Origin: Acidimicrobiales bacterium
GTDB lineage: Bacteria > Actinomycetota > Acidimicrobiia > Acidimicrobiales > DATDAH01
DNA: 64,000 bases
Direction of reading: 5' to 3'
Assembly (NCBI GenBank): GCA_016794585.1
Contig: JAEUJM010000029.1
Coordinates: 86,274-150,273 of the forward strand
A model generated the notes under the pieces. That model made no database searches and had not been told where the DNA came from. It saw only the letters and a list, made by a program, of their open reading frames with translations. This document shows positions 19,872 to 28,739 of this stretch, one piece after another. Numbering within the stretch: position 1 is the stretch's first letter; each line of letters opens with the position of its first letter. The position numbers and the translations under genes were made by a program.

Positions 19872-22264
19872 AGCTCGATCGGATCGAGATCAAGAACTAC
19901 CGCTCGCTGTTCCACGACTACGACAGCAACGAGTCGTTCCGGCTCGACCTCGGCGAAGGCATGAACGCCATCACGGGGCCGAACAACGCCGGCAAGTCGA
20001 ACGTCTTCAGGGCCTTGGCCCTCGCCCTCGACCCCGATTGCGCCTTCGACCGCTCCGCTGACATGCCGAGCCTCTGGAATTGGTCGAAGCCCTCGGTGAC
20101 CCTCACCTTCCAGGTTCCCGTCCAAGGTCGCAGCAGCAAGGAGAAGACGCTGCTCAAGTACCTCGAGCAGTACGAGCGGAAGGTGAACCCGACAGCCAAG
20201 CGCACCTACGCGGAGGACGGGGTGGTCAAGCTCCGCGTGACCATCGAAGGCGCCGCCGACTCCGTGGGCACTCGTCGGGAGGTGTTCGTCGCCCGCGGAG
20301 GTGGCGCCCTCAGCCTGGGTGACGAAGATGACCTCGCTCGCCGGACGATCGAGCAGTTTCACAAGTGCCTGCACTTCGTGATGATCAGCAGCGGCCAGTC
20401 ACTCGAGAGCCTCATGGAAGGCAAGTTCCGGGACATCCTGCACAACGTCCTCCTGGAGGACCTCCGGGCGGAGTTCAAGGCCGCGAACCAGAGCCGGGAG
20501 AAGTACGAGGACGAGCTGCGAGGCGGGCTGCTCAAGCCGCTGGCCGACCGGATCTCCGAGGAGGTGCACGACCTCTTTCCAGAGATCTCCGGGGTGACTC
20601 TCGACCCCAGCGTCCTCCCTCTGGAGGAGACGCTCGCTCACATGGCTGTCCGGGTGAGCGACCGTGCGGTGACCGATCTCGCCGACAAGGGCACAGGGGT
20701 ACGTGGGGGACTGATCATCGCGATGCTGCGCCACTTCGCGGACGTCGGGAAACGATCCATGCTGTTCGCCGTCGAGGAGCCCGAGTCGTTCCTGCACCCG
20801 GCCGCCCAGGAGCAGCTCCGCGAGGACCTGGAGGCCCTCGCAGACCGCCGGGACGTCTCTCTCTTGGTCACGACCCACTCGCCCTACATCGTCTCTCGGC
20901 TGGGGGACTCGAAGGTCTTCGCGCTCGACAAGGACGGCGAGGGGCGCACGGTCATCAGCGCGGAGGCGACCGGCGCCGATCCACACGCTCCCGTCATGGG
21001 TGGGCTGTTCCGAGATCGGCTCTCCGTCGAATGGATCGACCGGGCGCAGTCCGTACCAGGGGACACGAGCCTGATCCTCGTGGTCGAAGGCCCCACCGAC
21101 CAGGCGTTCGCCGAGCTCGCGCTCACTGCGGCGGGTCGGCCAGATCTCTTGGCGGGAGTCCACTTCCTTCATGCGGGCGCAGGCCTTGCATCAGGTGGCG
21201 GCGCCCACCTAGCGGTGATGCAGGCACTCCTCGCTCGATCCACGTCCCCATCGGCGGTGAAGGTCGCGGCACTCTTCGATGATGACGATCCGGGCCGCGA
21301 GGCGGCCAACATGCTGAGTCAGATCGGCAAGAAGACCGACGAGTGGAAGAGGGGCAAGTCGATCTTCAGCTACGCCGCGGTCTTCCACGCAAGCAAGCAG
21401 AACATCCGCTACGAGGCCGAGGATCTCTGGCCGAACAGCCTGCACGAAGGATTCCTGGCCGTCTGCGAGGACCAGGGATGGCTCAAGCGGAAGGAGAAGC
21501 TGAACCCACCTGAGGTCGGCTACCAGTACGACTGGACGAGTGCGGCAAAGTGGCCCCTCGTCGCCTACCTTCGCGACAACGTCGAATCGAGCGACTGCCA
21601 ACGGTGGGTGGACCTCTTCGAACTGATCCACAAGGGTGCTGGCATCGAGCCCGCAGTGGCTCCCGATACCGGCGTACCCCATGTCGCCCCGGCGGCCAAG
21701 GCTGATCCAGGGACGGAGAGTCCGCGCAGCTATCTGGCCGCAGTGCTCGCCGAGGTGCGTTCCCGCCTGGAGGCCGCCGGCCTCGAACGGGTCCGCATGC
21801 ACACGGGCGGTGCATTCATCGAGATGCGGCCGCCGAAGGCGGCTGGCCTCGAACCAGCGGACGGACACTTCCTCATCAAGGTCACCGCAGCTGACACCAA
21901 AGTGGACCTGGTGCTCCACAAACTCCCTGACCGACGCTCGAACTTCGCAGCACTCGAGGTCCTTCGATCACGCTACGAAGACGAGATCGCGCTGAACGAC
22001 AACGGCCTGTACGTGACCTCGTGGACCGCGGGGCAAGGCGACGCGGTCCGGTCCTACGCGCAGACGGTCCGTGAAGGGTCTGGGCGAAGCAGCGCCACGC
22101 CGGCCGAGACGGCCAAATGGGCGGCGGACATCTGCCTCGCGTGGACCGACGTGCTGTTGTCGGACCCGATTCCCGACCTGCTTGGCGCTGTCGATCAGCA
22201 ACTCGCGGCCAGCACTCCTGTGCCAGACGACGTCGGCGGCGACCCAAACCCGGCGTCGACCTGA
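19868..22264 (+). CDS. OLD-family ATPase/TOPRIM nuclease with C-terminal extension
   Basis: 798 aa. An ABC-type ATPase domain is split around a coiled insert: Walker A GPNNAGKS at 37-44, a signature-like DKGTGVRGGL near 273-282, Walker B LFAVEEPESFLHP at about 299-311 and the switch THSP near 336-339. A TOPRIM nuclease domain follows, with LVVEGPTDQ (E407) and the metal motif ALFDDDDPGRE at 468-478. After about residue 600 an Ala/Pro linker leads to a further ~160-residue domain with WAADICLAWTDVLL near its end; this is absent from ordinary OLD proteins (about 550-650 aa) and recalls DUF4268 only loosely. Such enzymes act in phage defence (OLD, GajA). No UvrD/GajB helicase is adjacent. Codon composition is visibly less GC-rich than all neighbours, suggesting transfer. 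Confidence 0.88.
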   Translation: MKLDRIEIKNYRSLFHDYDSNESFRLDLGEGMNAITGPNNAGKSNVFRALALALDPDCAFDRSADMPSLWNWSKPSVTLTFQVPVQGRSSKEKTLLKYLEQYERKVNPTAKRTYAEDGVVKLRVTIEGAADSVGTRREVFVARGGGALSLGDEDDLARRTIEQFHKCLHFVMISSGQSLESLMEGKFRDILHNVLLEDLRAEFKAANQSREKYEDELRGGLLKPLADRISEEVHDLFPEISGVTLDPSVLPLEETLAHMAVRVSDRAVTDLADKGTGVRGGLIIAMLRHFADVGKRSMLFAVEEPESFLHPAAQEQLREDLEALADRRDVSLLVTTHSPYIVSRLGDSKVFALDKDGEGRTVISAEATGADPHAPVMGGLFRDRLSVEWIDRAQSVPGDTSLILVVEGPTDQAFAELALTAAGRPDLLAGVHFLHAGAGLASGGGAHLAVMQALLARSTSPSAVKVAALFDDDDPGREAANMLSQIGKKTDEWKRGKSIFSYAAVFHASKQNIRYEAEDLWPNSLHEGFLAVCEDQGWLKRKEKLNPPEVGYQYDWTSAAKWPLVAYLRDNVESSDCQRWVDLFELIHKGAGIEPAVAPDTGVPHVAPAAKADPGTESPRSYLAAVLAEVRSRLEAAGLERVRMHTGGAFIEMRPPKAAGLEPADGHFLIKVTAADTKVDLVLHKLPDRRSNFAALEVLRSRYEDEIALNDNGLYVTSWTAGQGDAVRSYAQTVREGSGRSSATPAETAKWAADICLAWTDVLLSDPIPDLLGAVDQQLAASTPVPDDVGGDPNPAST

Positions 22265-22285
22265 CCGCCGGGCAGGGCCGCGACC

Positions 22286-23677
22286 TCAGCAGACCTTGGC
22301 GCGCTTGTGCTCCTGGTGGGGCTTCTGGGAGCGGATCTCGGGCGGTAGGGCGCCGAGCTCGTCGCCGACGCGGTGGAAGTCGGCGATCAGCAGGTCGGCC
22401 ATGTCGCGGCTCATGCCTTCGCGCACCACGACCCGGATGACCGAGACGTCGTCGGCGTCCTTGGCGAGCGTGTAGGCCGGCACGATCCAGCCCCGCTCCT
22501 TCATCTTGGCGCTGATGTCGTAGGCGGTGAAGCCCATGCCGTCGGCCACCTTGGCGCAGACGAGGGGTAGGGCGTTGCGCTTGCTCATGAGCTCGAGGTA
22601 CGGGCTCGCCTCGACGAGGTCGCTCAGGTAGTCGGCGGTGGCCGACAGGCGGGTCATCACGTCCGTGTAACCCTCACGACCCATGCGCAGGAAGTTGTAG
22701 TACTGCGCCACGATCTGGCTGGCGCCACGCGAGAAGTTGAGGTCGAAGGTGGGCTGGTCGCCGCCCAGGTAGTTGGTGTGGAAGATGAGCTCCTCGGGCA
22801 GCTGGCTCTTGTCCCGCCAGAGGGCCCAGCCCACACCGGGGTACACCAGGCCGTACTTGTGGCCGGAGGCGTTGATGGACTTCACCCGCGGCAGGCGGAA
22901 GTCCCACGCCAGGTCGGGCTGGGTGAAGGGGGCCACGAAGGCGCCGCTGGCGCCGTCCACGTGGAGCGGGACGTCGAGGCCGGTGCGCTCCTGGAGGGCG
23001 TCGAGGGCGTCGGACAGGCCCTGGATGTCCTCGAACTCACCGGTGTAGGTCGAGCCGAGGATGCCCACGACGCCGATGGTGTTCTCGTCGACGAGCTCCA
23101 TGGCCAGGGCCGGGTCGATGACCGTGCGCTCGGCGGTGATGGGAACGAAGCGGGGCTCGACGTCGAAGTAGCGGACGAACTTCTCCCAGCACACCTGCAC
23201 CGTCTCGCTCATCACGAGGTTCGGGTGATCGGTGGACTTGCCCTCGGCCTCGCGGGCCTTACGCCAGCGCCACTTCATGGCGAGACCGGCGAGGTGGATG
23301 GCCTCGGACGAGCCGACCGTGGCGGTTCCCATGGCGTGGGCCGAGTCGTCGGCGTGGAAGAGGTCGGCGAGGATGCTGACGCACCGGTTCTGGATCTCGG
23401 TGGTCTGGGGGTACTCGTCCTGGTCGATGCTGTTGACGTTGAGGGTCTCGTTGATGAGCTTCTCGGCCTCAGGCTCCATCCAGGTGGTGACGAAGGTGGC
23501 GAGGTTCAGCGCCGGGTTGCCGTCGAGGGCGAGCTCGTCGTGGATGAGCTGGTACGCCAGGCGGGCGGGCATGTCCCCTTCGGGCAGGCGGTACTTCGGC
23601 ACGGGCTCCGAGAGAGAGCGGCTGCCGTACGCAGGAGCCAGCGTGTCGTCAGGATCGTTCTCGGCGTGGTTGAACAT
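22286..23677 (-). CDS. gadB: Glutamate decarboxylase (PLP-dependent, GadB type)
   Basis: 463 aa group II decarboxylase converting glutamate to GABA and CO2 with consumption of a proton. It has the GadA/B-type opening (RLPEGDMPARLAYQLIHDEL), the cofactor-binding TATVGSSEAIHLAGLA, the PLP-phosphate region VDGASGAFVAPF and the Schiff-base lysine K274 in SINASGHKYGLVYPG. Length equals the E. coli enzyme. ATG 23677 is preceded by GAGGAGG. No GABA antiporter is adjacent, so an acid-resistance role is possible but unproven; it could also feed a GABA shunt. It is convergent with the OLD nuclease, 21 bp apart. Confidence 0.95.
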   Translation of the reverse strand: MFNHAENDPDDTLAPAYGSRSLSEPVPKYRLPEGDMPARLAYQLIHDELALDGNPALNLATFVTTWMEPEAEKLINETLNVNSIDQDEYPQTTEIQNRCVSILADLFHADDSAHAMGTATVGSSEAIHLAGLAMKWRWRKAREAEGKSTDHPNLVMSETVQVCWEKFVRYFDVEPRFVPITAERTVIDPALAMELVDENTIGVVGILGSTYTGEFEDIQGLSDALDALQERTGLDVPLHVDGASGAFVAPFTQPDLAWDFRLPRVKSINASGHKYGLVYPGVGWALWRDKSQLPEELIFHTNYLGGDQPTFDLNFSRGASQIVAQYYNFLRMGREGYTDVMTRLSATADYLSDLVEASPYLELMSKRNALPLVCAKVADGMGFTAYDISAKMKERGWIVPAYTLAKDADDVSVIRVVVREGMSRDMADLLIADFHRVGDELGALPPEIRSQKPHQEHKRAKVC

Positions 23678-23731
23678 GGCGCCTCCTCAAGGTCGTGGCG
23701 CAGAGTAACCCCAGGGTTCGACACGCGCCCG

Positions 23732-23744
23732 CGTTCGGGGAACG
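23732..23744. promoter_or_regulatory. Inverted repeat in the gadB-sulP divergent gap
   Basis: CGTTC-GGG-GAACG, a perfect dyad with 5-bp arms in the 155-bp region between the divergent gadB and sulP genes. It lies about 55 bp upstream of the gadB start and about 89 bp upstream of the sulP start. It could bind a regulator of either gene. It resembles an actinobacterial SOS box only superficially: the spacer is 3 nt rather than 4 and the arms differ. Confidence 0.25.
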
Positions 23745-23832
23745 AATCGTCCACATGGGGTGAAACCAGGCGGTTTAGTCTCTCGTGGCCTTGAACGGGG
23801 CGTGACGACAGAGGGAACAGGACGGGTTCACC

Positions 23833-25608
23833 ATGTCAACGGACACCACCGGCGATACCCCCGCACCCTCCGAACCCACGGGCACACCCGCTCGGCGCCG
23901 CCCCTTCTTCCAGGGTCTCCTGCCGCTCGACCGGGCGGGCATCACGACCCAGGTCGTGGCCGGCATCACGCTCGCGGCGCTCGCCATCCCCGAGGTCATG
24001 GGGTACGCCACCATCGCCGGCATGCCGGTCATCACCGGCCTCTACACGATCGTGCTCCCGGTGGTCGTCTTCGCCGTCCTCGGCTCCTCGCGCCACCTGG
24101 TGGTTGGGGCCGACTCCGCGACCGCGGCGGTGATGGCCGCGGGCCTGGCCGGCCTCGCCGCGACCGGCTCCAAGGAGTACGTGGCTCTCGCGGGACTGCT
24201 CGCGCTCATGGCCGCGGCGTTCCTCCTGCTGGCTCGCCTCGTGAAGCTGGGGTTCCTCGCCGACTTCCTCTCGCGCACCGTCCTGATCGGCTTCCTCACC
24301 GGCGTGGGCGTACAGGTGGCCTGTGGGCAGGTCGGCGGCCTCCTCGGGATCCAGGAAGGCACCGGGATCACGCTGCTCGGACGCACCGACAACGGCACCA
24401 TCGGCAAGCTCGTGAGCACGCTCCAGAACGTGGGCGACGTCAGTTGGTCCACGGTGGCGGTCTCTGCCGCAGTGATCGTCGTCATCTTGGGATCGAAGTA
24501 CGTCACGAAGAAGGTCCCCGGCGCGCTCATCGCGGTGATCGGGGCCATCGCGGTCAGCTGGCACTGGGACCTGGTCGACCACGGGGTGTCGACGCTCGGC
24601 AAGGTGCCCAGCGGGCTCCCCTCGCTCGGCCTGCCCTCGGGCGGTGTCAACGCGATCGCCTCGCTCATCCCGACCGCGATCTCGGTGTTCATCCTGATCC
24701 TCGCCCAGAGCGCAGCCACCTCACGCGCCTACGCCGCGAAGTACAACGACGACTTCGACGAGAACGTCGACCTCGTCGGCCTGGGCGCCGCCAACATCGC
24801 CGCCGGCCTCAGCGGGACGTTCCTCGTGAACGGCAGCCCCACCAAGACGCAGATGGTCGACGGCGCCGGCGGGCGCAACCAGGTGGCCCAGCTGACCACC
24901 GGTGCGATCGTCGTCATCGTTCTGCTCTTCTTGACCGCGCCGCTCCAGTACATGCCCAACGCCGTGCTCGCGGCAGTGGTGTTCCTGATCGGGATCGAGC
25001 TCGTCGACCTCGGCGGGATGCGCAGGATCCTCCGCCTCCGACCCGACGAGTTCGTCGTCGCCCTCGCCACCGCGGTCGCGGTGATCGCGGTCGGCGTCGA
25101 GCAGGGCATCATCCTGGCGATCGTCCTCTCCGTGATCGACCACCTGCGCAACTCGTACCGCCCGGTCACCTCGGTGATGGTGCCCGTCGACGGCGACCCC
25201 GCCTGGCGCCAGGCGCCGTTCCGCCCCGACGCCCGCACCCTTCCCGGCCTCGTCGTGTACCGCTTCGCCGGCGGGATCTACTACGCCAACGCCAACCACC
25301 TCGTGGAGGACCTCGCCCTGATCGTCGACACCGCCGAGACCGGCGGTGAGACCCTCCGCTGGATCTGCATCGACTCCATGGTCATCGACGACGTGGACTA
25401 CAGCGGGGCCGAGGCCCTCCGACAGGTCCACGCCAGCCTCACCGACCATGGCGTTCGCCTGGTGGTCGCCGAGCCGCTCCCCCAGGTCCGTGCCCTCATG
25501 GAGCGGTATGGGCTGGTCGACCTTCTGGGGGAAGACGCCTTCTACGCCACGCTCTCCGACGCCGTCGCCGCCTACCGAGCCATCGACACCCCTCCCAGGA
25601 GCACCTGA
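23833..25608 (+). CDS. SulP-family anion transporter with STAS domain
   Basis: 591 aa. After a soluble Thr/Pro-rich head the SulP core begins: DRAGITTQVVAGITLAALAIPEVMGYATIAG, shown here as the LAIPEVMGYATIAG motif near residue 50. About 14 helices follow, including QSAATSRAYAAKYN and the NGSPTKTQMVDGAGGRNQVA motif of the family. A cytoplasmic STAS domain (about 460-580) has the IDSMVIDDVDYSGAEAL segment. SulP proteins carry sulfate, bicarbonate or dicarboxylates; the substrate cannot be assigned. The DUF2252 gene begins 7 bp downstream, so the two form an operon. Confidence 0.92.
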   Translation: MSTDTTGDTPAPSEPTGTPARRRPFFQGLLPLDRAGITTQVVAGITLAALAIPEVMGYATIAGMPVITGLYTIVLPVVVFAVLGSSRHLVVGADSATAAVMAAGLAGLAATGSKEYVALAGLLALMAAAFLLLARLVKLGFLADFLSRTVLIGFLTGVGVQVACGQVGGLLGIQEGTGITLLGRTDNGTIGKLVSTLQNVGDVSWSTVAVSAAVIVVILGSKYVTKKVPGALIAVIGAIAVSWHWDLVDHGVSTLGKVPSGLPSLGLPSGGVNAIASLIPTAISVFILILAQSAATSRAYAAKYNDDFDENVDLVGLGAANIAAGLSGTFLVNGSPTKTQMVDGAGGRNQVAQLTTGAIVVIVLLFLTAPLQYMPNAVLAAVVFLIGIELVDLGGMRRILRLRPDEFVVALATAVAVIAVGVEQGIILAIVLSVIDHLRNSYRPVTSVMVPVDGDPAWRQAPFRPDARTLPGLVVYRFAGGIYYANANHLVEDLALIVDTAETGGETLRWICIDSMVIDDVDYSGAEALRQVHASLTDHGVRLVVAEPLPQVRALMERYGLVDLLGEDAFYATLSDAVAAYRAIDTPPRST

Positions 25609-25615
25609 GCACATC

Positions 25616-27034
25616 ATGTCCACCGAGTACGACCAGTCCACCATGACCATCGACGAGCGCATCGCCTTCGGCCGAGCAGCTCGAGAGCGCGTCTCCCGGA
25701 AGAGCCACGGCGAGTGGTCCCCCGCCACCGACCGGCGCGACCCGGTCGAGTTCATCGAGGAGCAGGCCGCCACCCGCGTGCCCGAGCTGGTGCCGTTGCG
25801 CCACGGCCGCATGTCGACCTCCGCGTTCGCGTTCTTCCGCGGCGCCGCCCTCGTCATGGCCGCCGACCTCGCGTCCGTGCCCGACTCCGGGCTCACCGTC
25901 CAGCTGTGCGGCGACGCCCACCTGTCCAACTTCGGCCTGTTCCAGTCCCCCGAGCGCAAGCTCGTATTCAGCGTGAACGACTTCGACGAGACCCTGCCGG
26001 GCCCGTTCGAGTGGGACGTGAAGCGCCTCGCGGCCAGCATCGAGGTCGCCGGGCGTTCCCGCGGGTTCCCGGACGCCACGACGGGAACGGTGCTGTTGCA
26101 GACCGTGCGCGCCTACCGGGAGGCCATGGCCTCGTTCGCGGCGACCAGCAACCTCGACACCTGGTACATCCGGCTCGACATCGACGGGATCCAGGAGCGT
26201 TGGGGCGCCCGGGCCCGGGCCAAGGAGTCCGCGAGCATGGCCCGGTTGGTCACGAAGGCGGAGTCCAAGACCCGCATGAAGGCCCTGGCCAAGCTCACCG
26301 AAGAGGTCGACGGCGAGCTGCGCTTCCGGAGCCACCGGCCGCTCCTGGTGCCCTTCGAGGACCTCGCCGGCGAGTCGGTCGAGAAGGCCCATGACATCGT
26401 CGTCGGTGCGCTCGGGTCCTACCGCGACACCCTCAGCGCGGATCGCGCCCACCTGCTCGGGACGTACCGGTTCGTACAGCTGGCGCGGAAGGTCGTCGGT
26501 GTGGGCTCGGTGGGCACCCGGTGCTGGTTGGCCCTGTTCGTGGGCCGCGACAACGAGGACCCCCTCTTCCTCCAGATCAAGGAGGCCGAGGCGTCCGTGC
26601 TCGAGCGCTTCCTCGAGCCGACCGTGTACGCCGAGCAGGGCCAGCGGGTGGTCGAGGGCCAGCGCCTCATGCAGACCAGCAGCGACATCTTCCTCGGCTG
26701 GGAGCGCATCCCCGGCACCCTCGCCATGGACGGCCGCGACCACGACTACTACATGCGTCAGCTGTGGGACGGGAAGGGCTCGGCCGTCGTCGAGACCATG
26801 ACCCCCCGGACCATGGGCATGTACGGGGAGATGTGCGCCTGGACCCTCGCCCGGGCCCACGCCCGCTCGGGCGACCCCATCGCCATCAGCGCCTACCTGG
26901 GCAACGGGAGTCGGTTCGACCGCTCGATCGCTGCGTTCTCCCGGGCCTACGCCACCCAGAACGAACTCGACCACCAGGCGTTGTGCGACGCCATCGCCTC
27001 GGGTCGCCTCGAGTCGATGGCCGAGCCGGTCTGA
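25616..27034 (+). CDS. DUF2252 family protein
   Basis: 472 aa soluble protein of the DUF2252 family, which has a distant kinase-like (aminoglycoside-phosphotransferase-like) fold. Typical phrases are PLRHGRMSTSAFAFFRG, QLCGDAHLSNFG, NDFDETLPGPFEWDVKRLAA and the C-terminal MTPRTMGMYGEMCAWTLARA. The GDAHLSNFG and DFDE motifs occupy the positions of kinase catalytic (H-x-D...N-type) and metal-binding (DFD) residues, so phosphotransfer is conceivable. No substrate is known. It lies directly behind the SulP gene; ATG 25616 is chosen from family length. Confidence 0.9.
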   Translation: MSTEYDQSTMTIDERIAFGRAARERVSRKSHGEWSPATDRRDPVEFIEEQAATRVPELVPLRHGRMSTSAFAFFRGAALVMAADLASVPDSGLTVQLCGDAHLSNFGLFQSPERKLVFSVNDFDETLPGPFEWDVKRLAASIEVAGRSRGFPDATTGTVLLQTVRAYREAMASFAATSNLDTWYIRLDIDGIQERWGARARAKESASMARLVTKAESKTRMKALAKLTEEVDGELRFRSHRPLLVPFEDLAGESVEKAHDIVVGALGSYRDTLSADRAHLLGTYRFVQLARKVVGVGSVGTRCWLALFVGRDNEDPLFLQIKEAEASVLERFLEPTVYAEQGQRVVEGQRLMQTSSDIFLGWERIPGTLAMDGRDHDYYMRQLWDGKGSAVVETMTPRTMGMYGEMCAWTLARAHARSGDPIAISAYLGNGSRFDRSIAAFSRAYATQNELDHQALCDAIASGRLESMAEPV

Positions 27035-27043
27035 GCCCTCGCC

Positions 27044-28648
27044 TCAGCCCCCCGCCGCGGCGGTGTCCTCGCGCTCGTACTCCTCGAGCAGGGCGAGCTC
27101 GCGGTCGTGGCGGGGGAACAGGAAGAACACCAGGGCCGCGCCGGCCAGGATGGCGGCGACTCCGGCCACGTAGGCCCAGTCCTGGCCGTCGACGAAGGAC
27201 GTCTTCGCCGCGGCGGTGATCTGGGAGGCGTACTGCGGGTGCTGCTCGGCCACGGCCTCGGCGCTGGCAAAGGAGCGCTGGAGCTGCGTCTGCACGCTGT
27301 CGGTGATGCGCGCCTGGTCGGCCGAGGGCGCTCCGGCGATGGCCGTCGCCACGGCGGCCGCGTAGCCGGCGGTCAGCAGCGCACCCATGATCGACTGCAT
27401 GATGGCGCCGCCGAGGTCGCGCTGGAGGTCGGCAGTCCCCGAGGCCATGCCCGCCCGGGTGACGGGCACCGACCCGGTGAGCGAGTGCGACGCGGGGGTA
27501 CCGGCGAGGCCCACGCCCAGCCCGACGAAGGCGTAGGCCAGCCCGACCAGCCAGTACGAGATCCCGTCCTCCCAGAACAGCAACATGGTGAGGAAGCCGA
27601 GCATGCAGAACACGTAGCCGCTGAGCAGCGTGAAGCGGGCGCCCTTGGCCTCGACGAGCTTGGCCGAGCGGGGGGCGGCCAGCACCATGCAGACCACCGC
27701 GGGGAGGATGGCCGCGCCGGCGTCGAGGCTCGAGTAGCCGAGCACGTTCTGGAGGAACTGCTGGCCCACGAACATGGCGCCCATGAGCGAGCCGAACACG
27801 ATGATGCCGGCGAGCGCGGCCACCCAGAAGATGCGGCGGGCCGCCACCTTGAGGTCGTAGAGGGGGTTCGCGGCCCGCCGCTGGCGGATGAGGAACGCCG
27901 CCCCGGCGGCCAGGGCGAGCACTGCGAGGCCGAGCGCGACGGTGCCCTCGTCGGGGACGGGAGCGATGTTGATGGCCAGGACCACCGCCGCCACCATGAC
28001 GACCGACAGGATCCCGCCCAGGTTGTCCACCGGATCGGAGGACTCGTTCACGTGGGCCGGCACGAGGCGCCACGCGAGGAGGAAGGCGACGGCCGCCAGG
28101 GGAAGCGTCACGAGGAAGACCGAGCCCCAGTAGAAGTGCAGCAGCAACGCCCCCGCGATGAGCGGGCCGAGCGCCGAGATGCCGCCGCCGAGGGCCGACC
28201 AGAGCGCGATCGAGCGGGTGCGGGCCGCGCCGGACCAGAGGGCCGTGATGAGTGCGAGCGTCGTGGGGTAGGCCATGCCCGCCGACAACCCGCCGAGGAT
28301 GCGGGCGGCGATGAGCACGCCGATGCTCGGGGCGAAGGCGGCCAGGAGGCACGCCGGGACCGACAGGCCCACGCCGAGCAGCAGCATCAGCTTGCGCCCG
28401 TACCGGTCACCCAGGGCCCCGAGCCAGAGGACCGAGGCCGCCAGCCCCAGCGAGTACCCGACCGCGACCATGTCGAGGGAGGTCTGCGAGGCGGTGAACG
28501 CCTTGCCGATGTCGGGTAGGGCCACGTTCGCGACCGCGAGGTTCAGGTTGGCCACCGCGGCCACGAGGACCAGCGCCAGCAGGACTGCCTTCTCCTTGGC
28601 GGGCGCCGTGCTCTCGTCGCCCATCGACACGTCGGTCTGCTCGCTCAC
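27044..28648 (-). CDS. MFS exporter, 14-span DHA2-like
   Basis: 534 aa. Motifs are NLAVANVALPDIGKAF in the first span, GALGDRYGRKLMLL (motif A) and the GGGISALGPLIAGALL antiporter segment. A long extracytoplasmic loop before the last span (about 430-500) is rich in Ala and Gln. GTG 28648 is preferred because GAGGGG lies 4-8 nt upstream; an in-frame start at 28720 would add 24 poorly conserved residues. The C-terminus is a short acidic/Arg cytoplasmic tail. It is divergent from the sulfatase-maturase gene with about 90 bp between starts. Substrate unknown; drug or metabolite export by family. Confidence 0.88.
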   Translation of the reverse strand: MSEQTDVSMGDESTAPAKEKAVLLALVLVAAVANLNLAVANVALPDIGKAFTASQTSLDMVAVGYSLGLAASVLWLGALGDRYGRKLMLLLGVGLSVPACLLAAFAPSIGVLIAARILGGLSAGMAYPTTLALITALWSGAARTRSIALWSALGGGISALGPLIAGALLLHFYWGSVFLVTLPLAAVAFLLAWRLVPAHVNESSDPVDNLGGILSVVMVAAVVLAINIAPVPDEGTVALGLAVLALAAGAAFLIRQRRAANPLYDLKVAARRIFWVAALAGIIVFGSLMGAMFVGQQFLQNVLGYSSLDAGAAILPAVVCMVLAAPRSAKLVEAKGARFTLLSGYVFCMLGFLTMLLFWEDGISYWLVGLAYAFVGLGVGLAGTPASHSLTGSVPVTRAGMASGTADLQRDLGGAIMQSIMGALLTAGYAAAVATAIAGAPSADQARITDSVQTQLQRSFASAEAVAEQHPQYASQITAAAKTSFVDGQDWAYVAGVAAILAGAALVFFLFPRHDRELALLEEYEREDTAAAGG

Positions 28649-28739
28649 TGTCCCCTCACCGGTCTCGTAACCACCTGTGCGCACGCTAGTGCGCGGACCT
28701 TCGGCACCCCGGACCTCCACACCTCTCTAGCCTGAGGAG

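Noticed and set aside
22286..23677. GadB as substitute aspartate decarboxylase for panC
   Set aside because: The sequence follows the E. coli GadA/B pattern throughout, including the N-terminal region; nothing points to aspartate as substrate.
23732..23744. LexA/SOS box
   Set aside because: Has CGTTC-GGG-GAACG rather than the actinobacterial CGAAC-N4-GTTCG; spacer and arm order are wrong. Kept only as an unspecified dyad.
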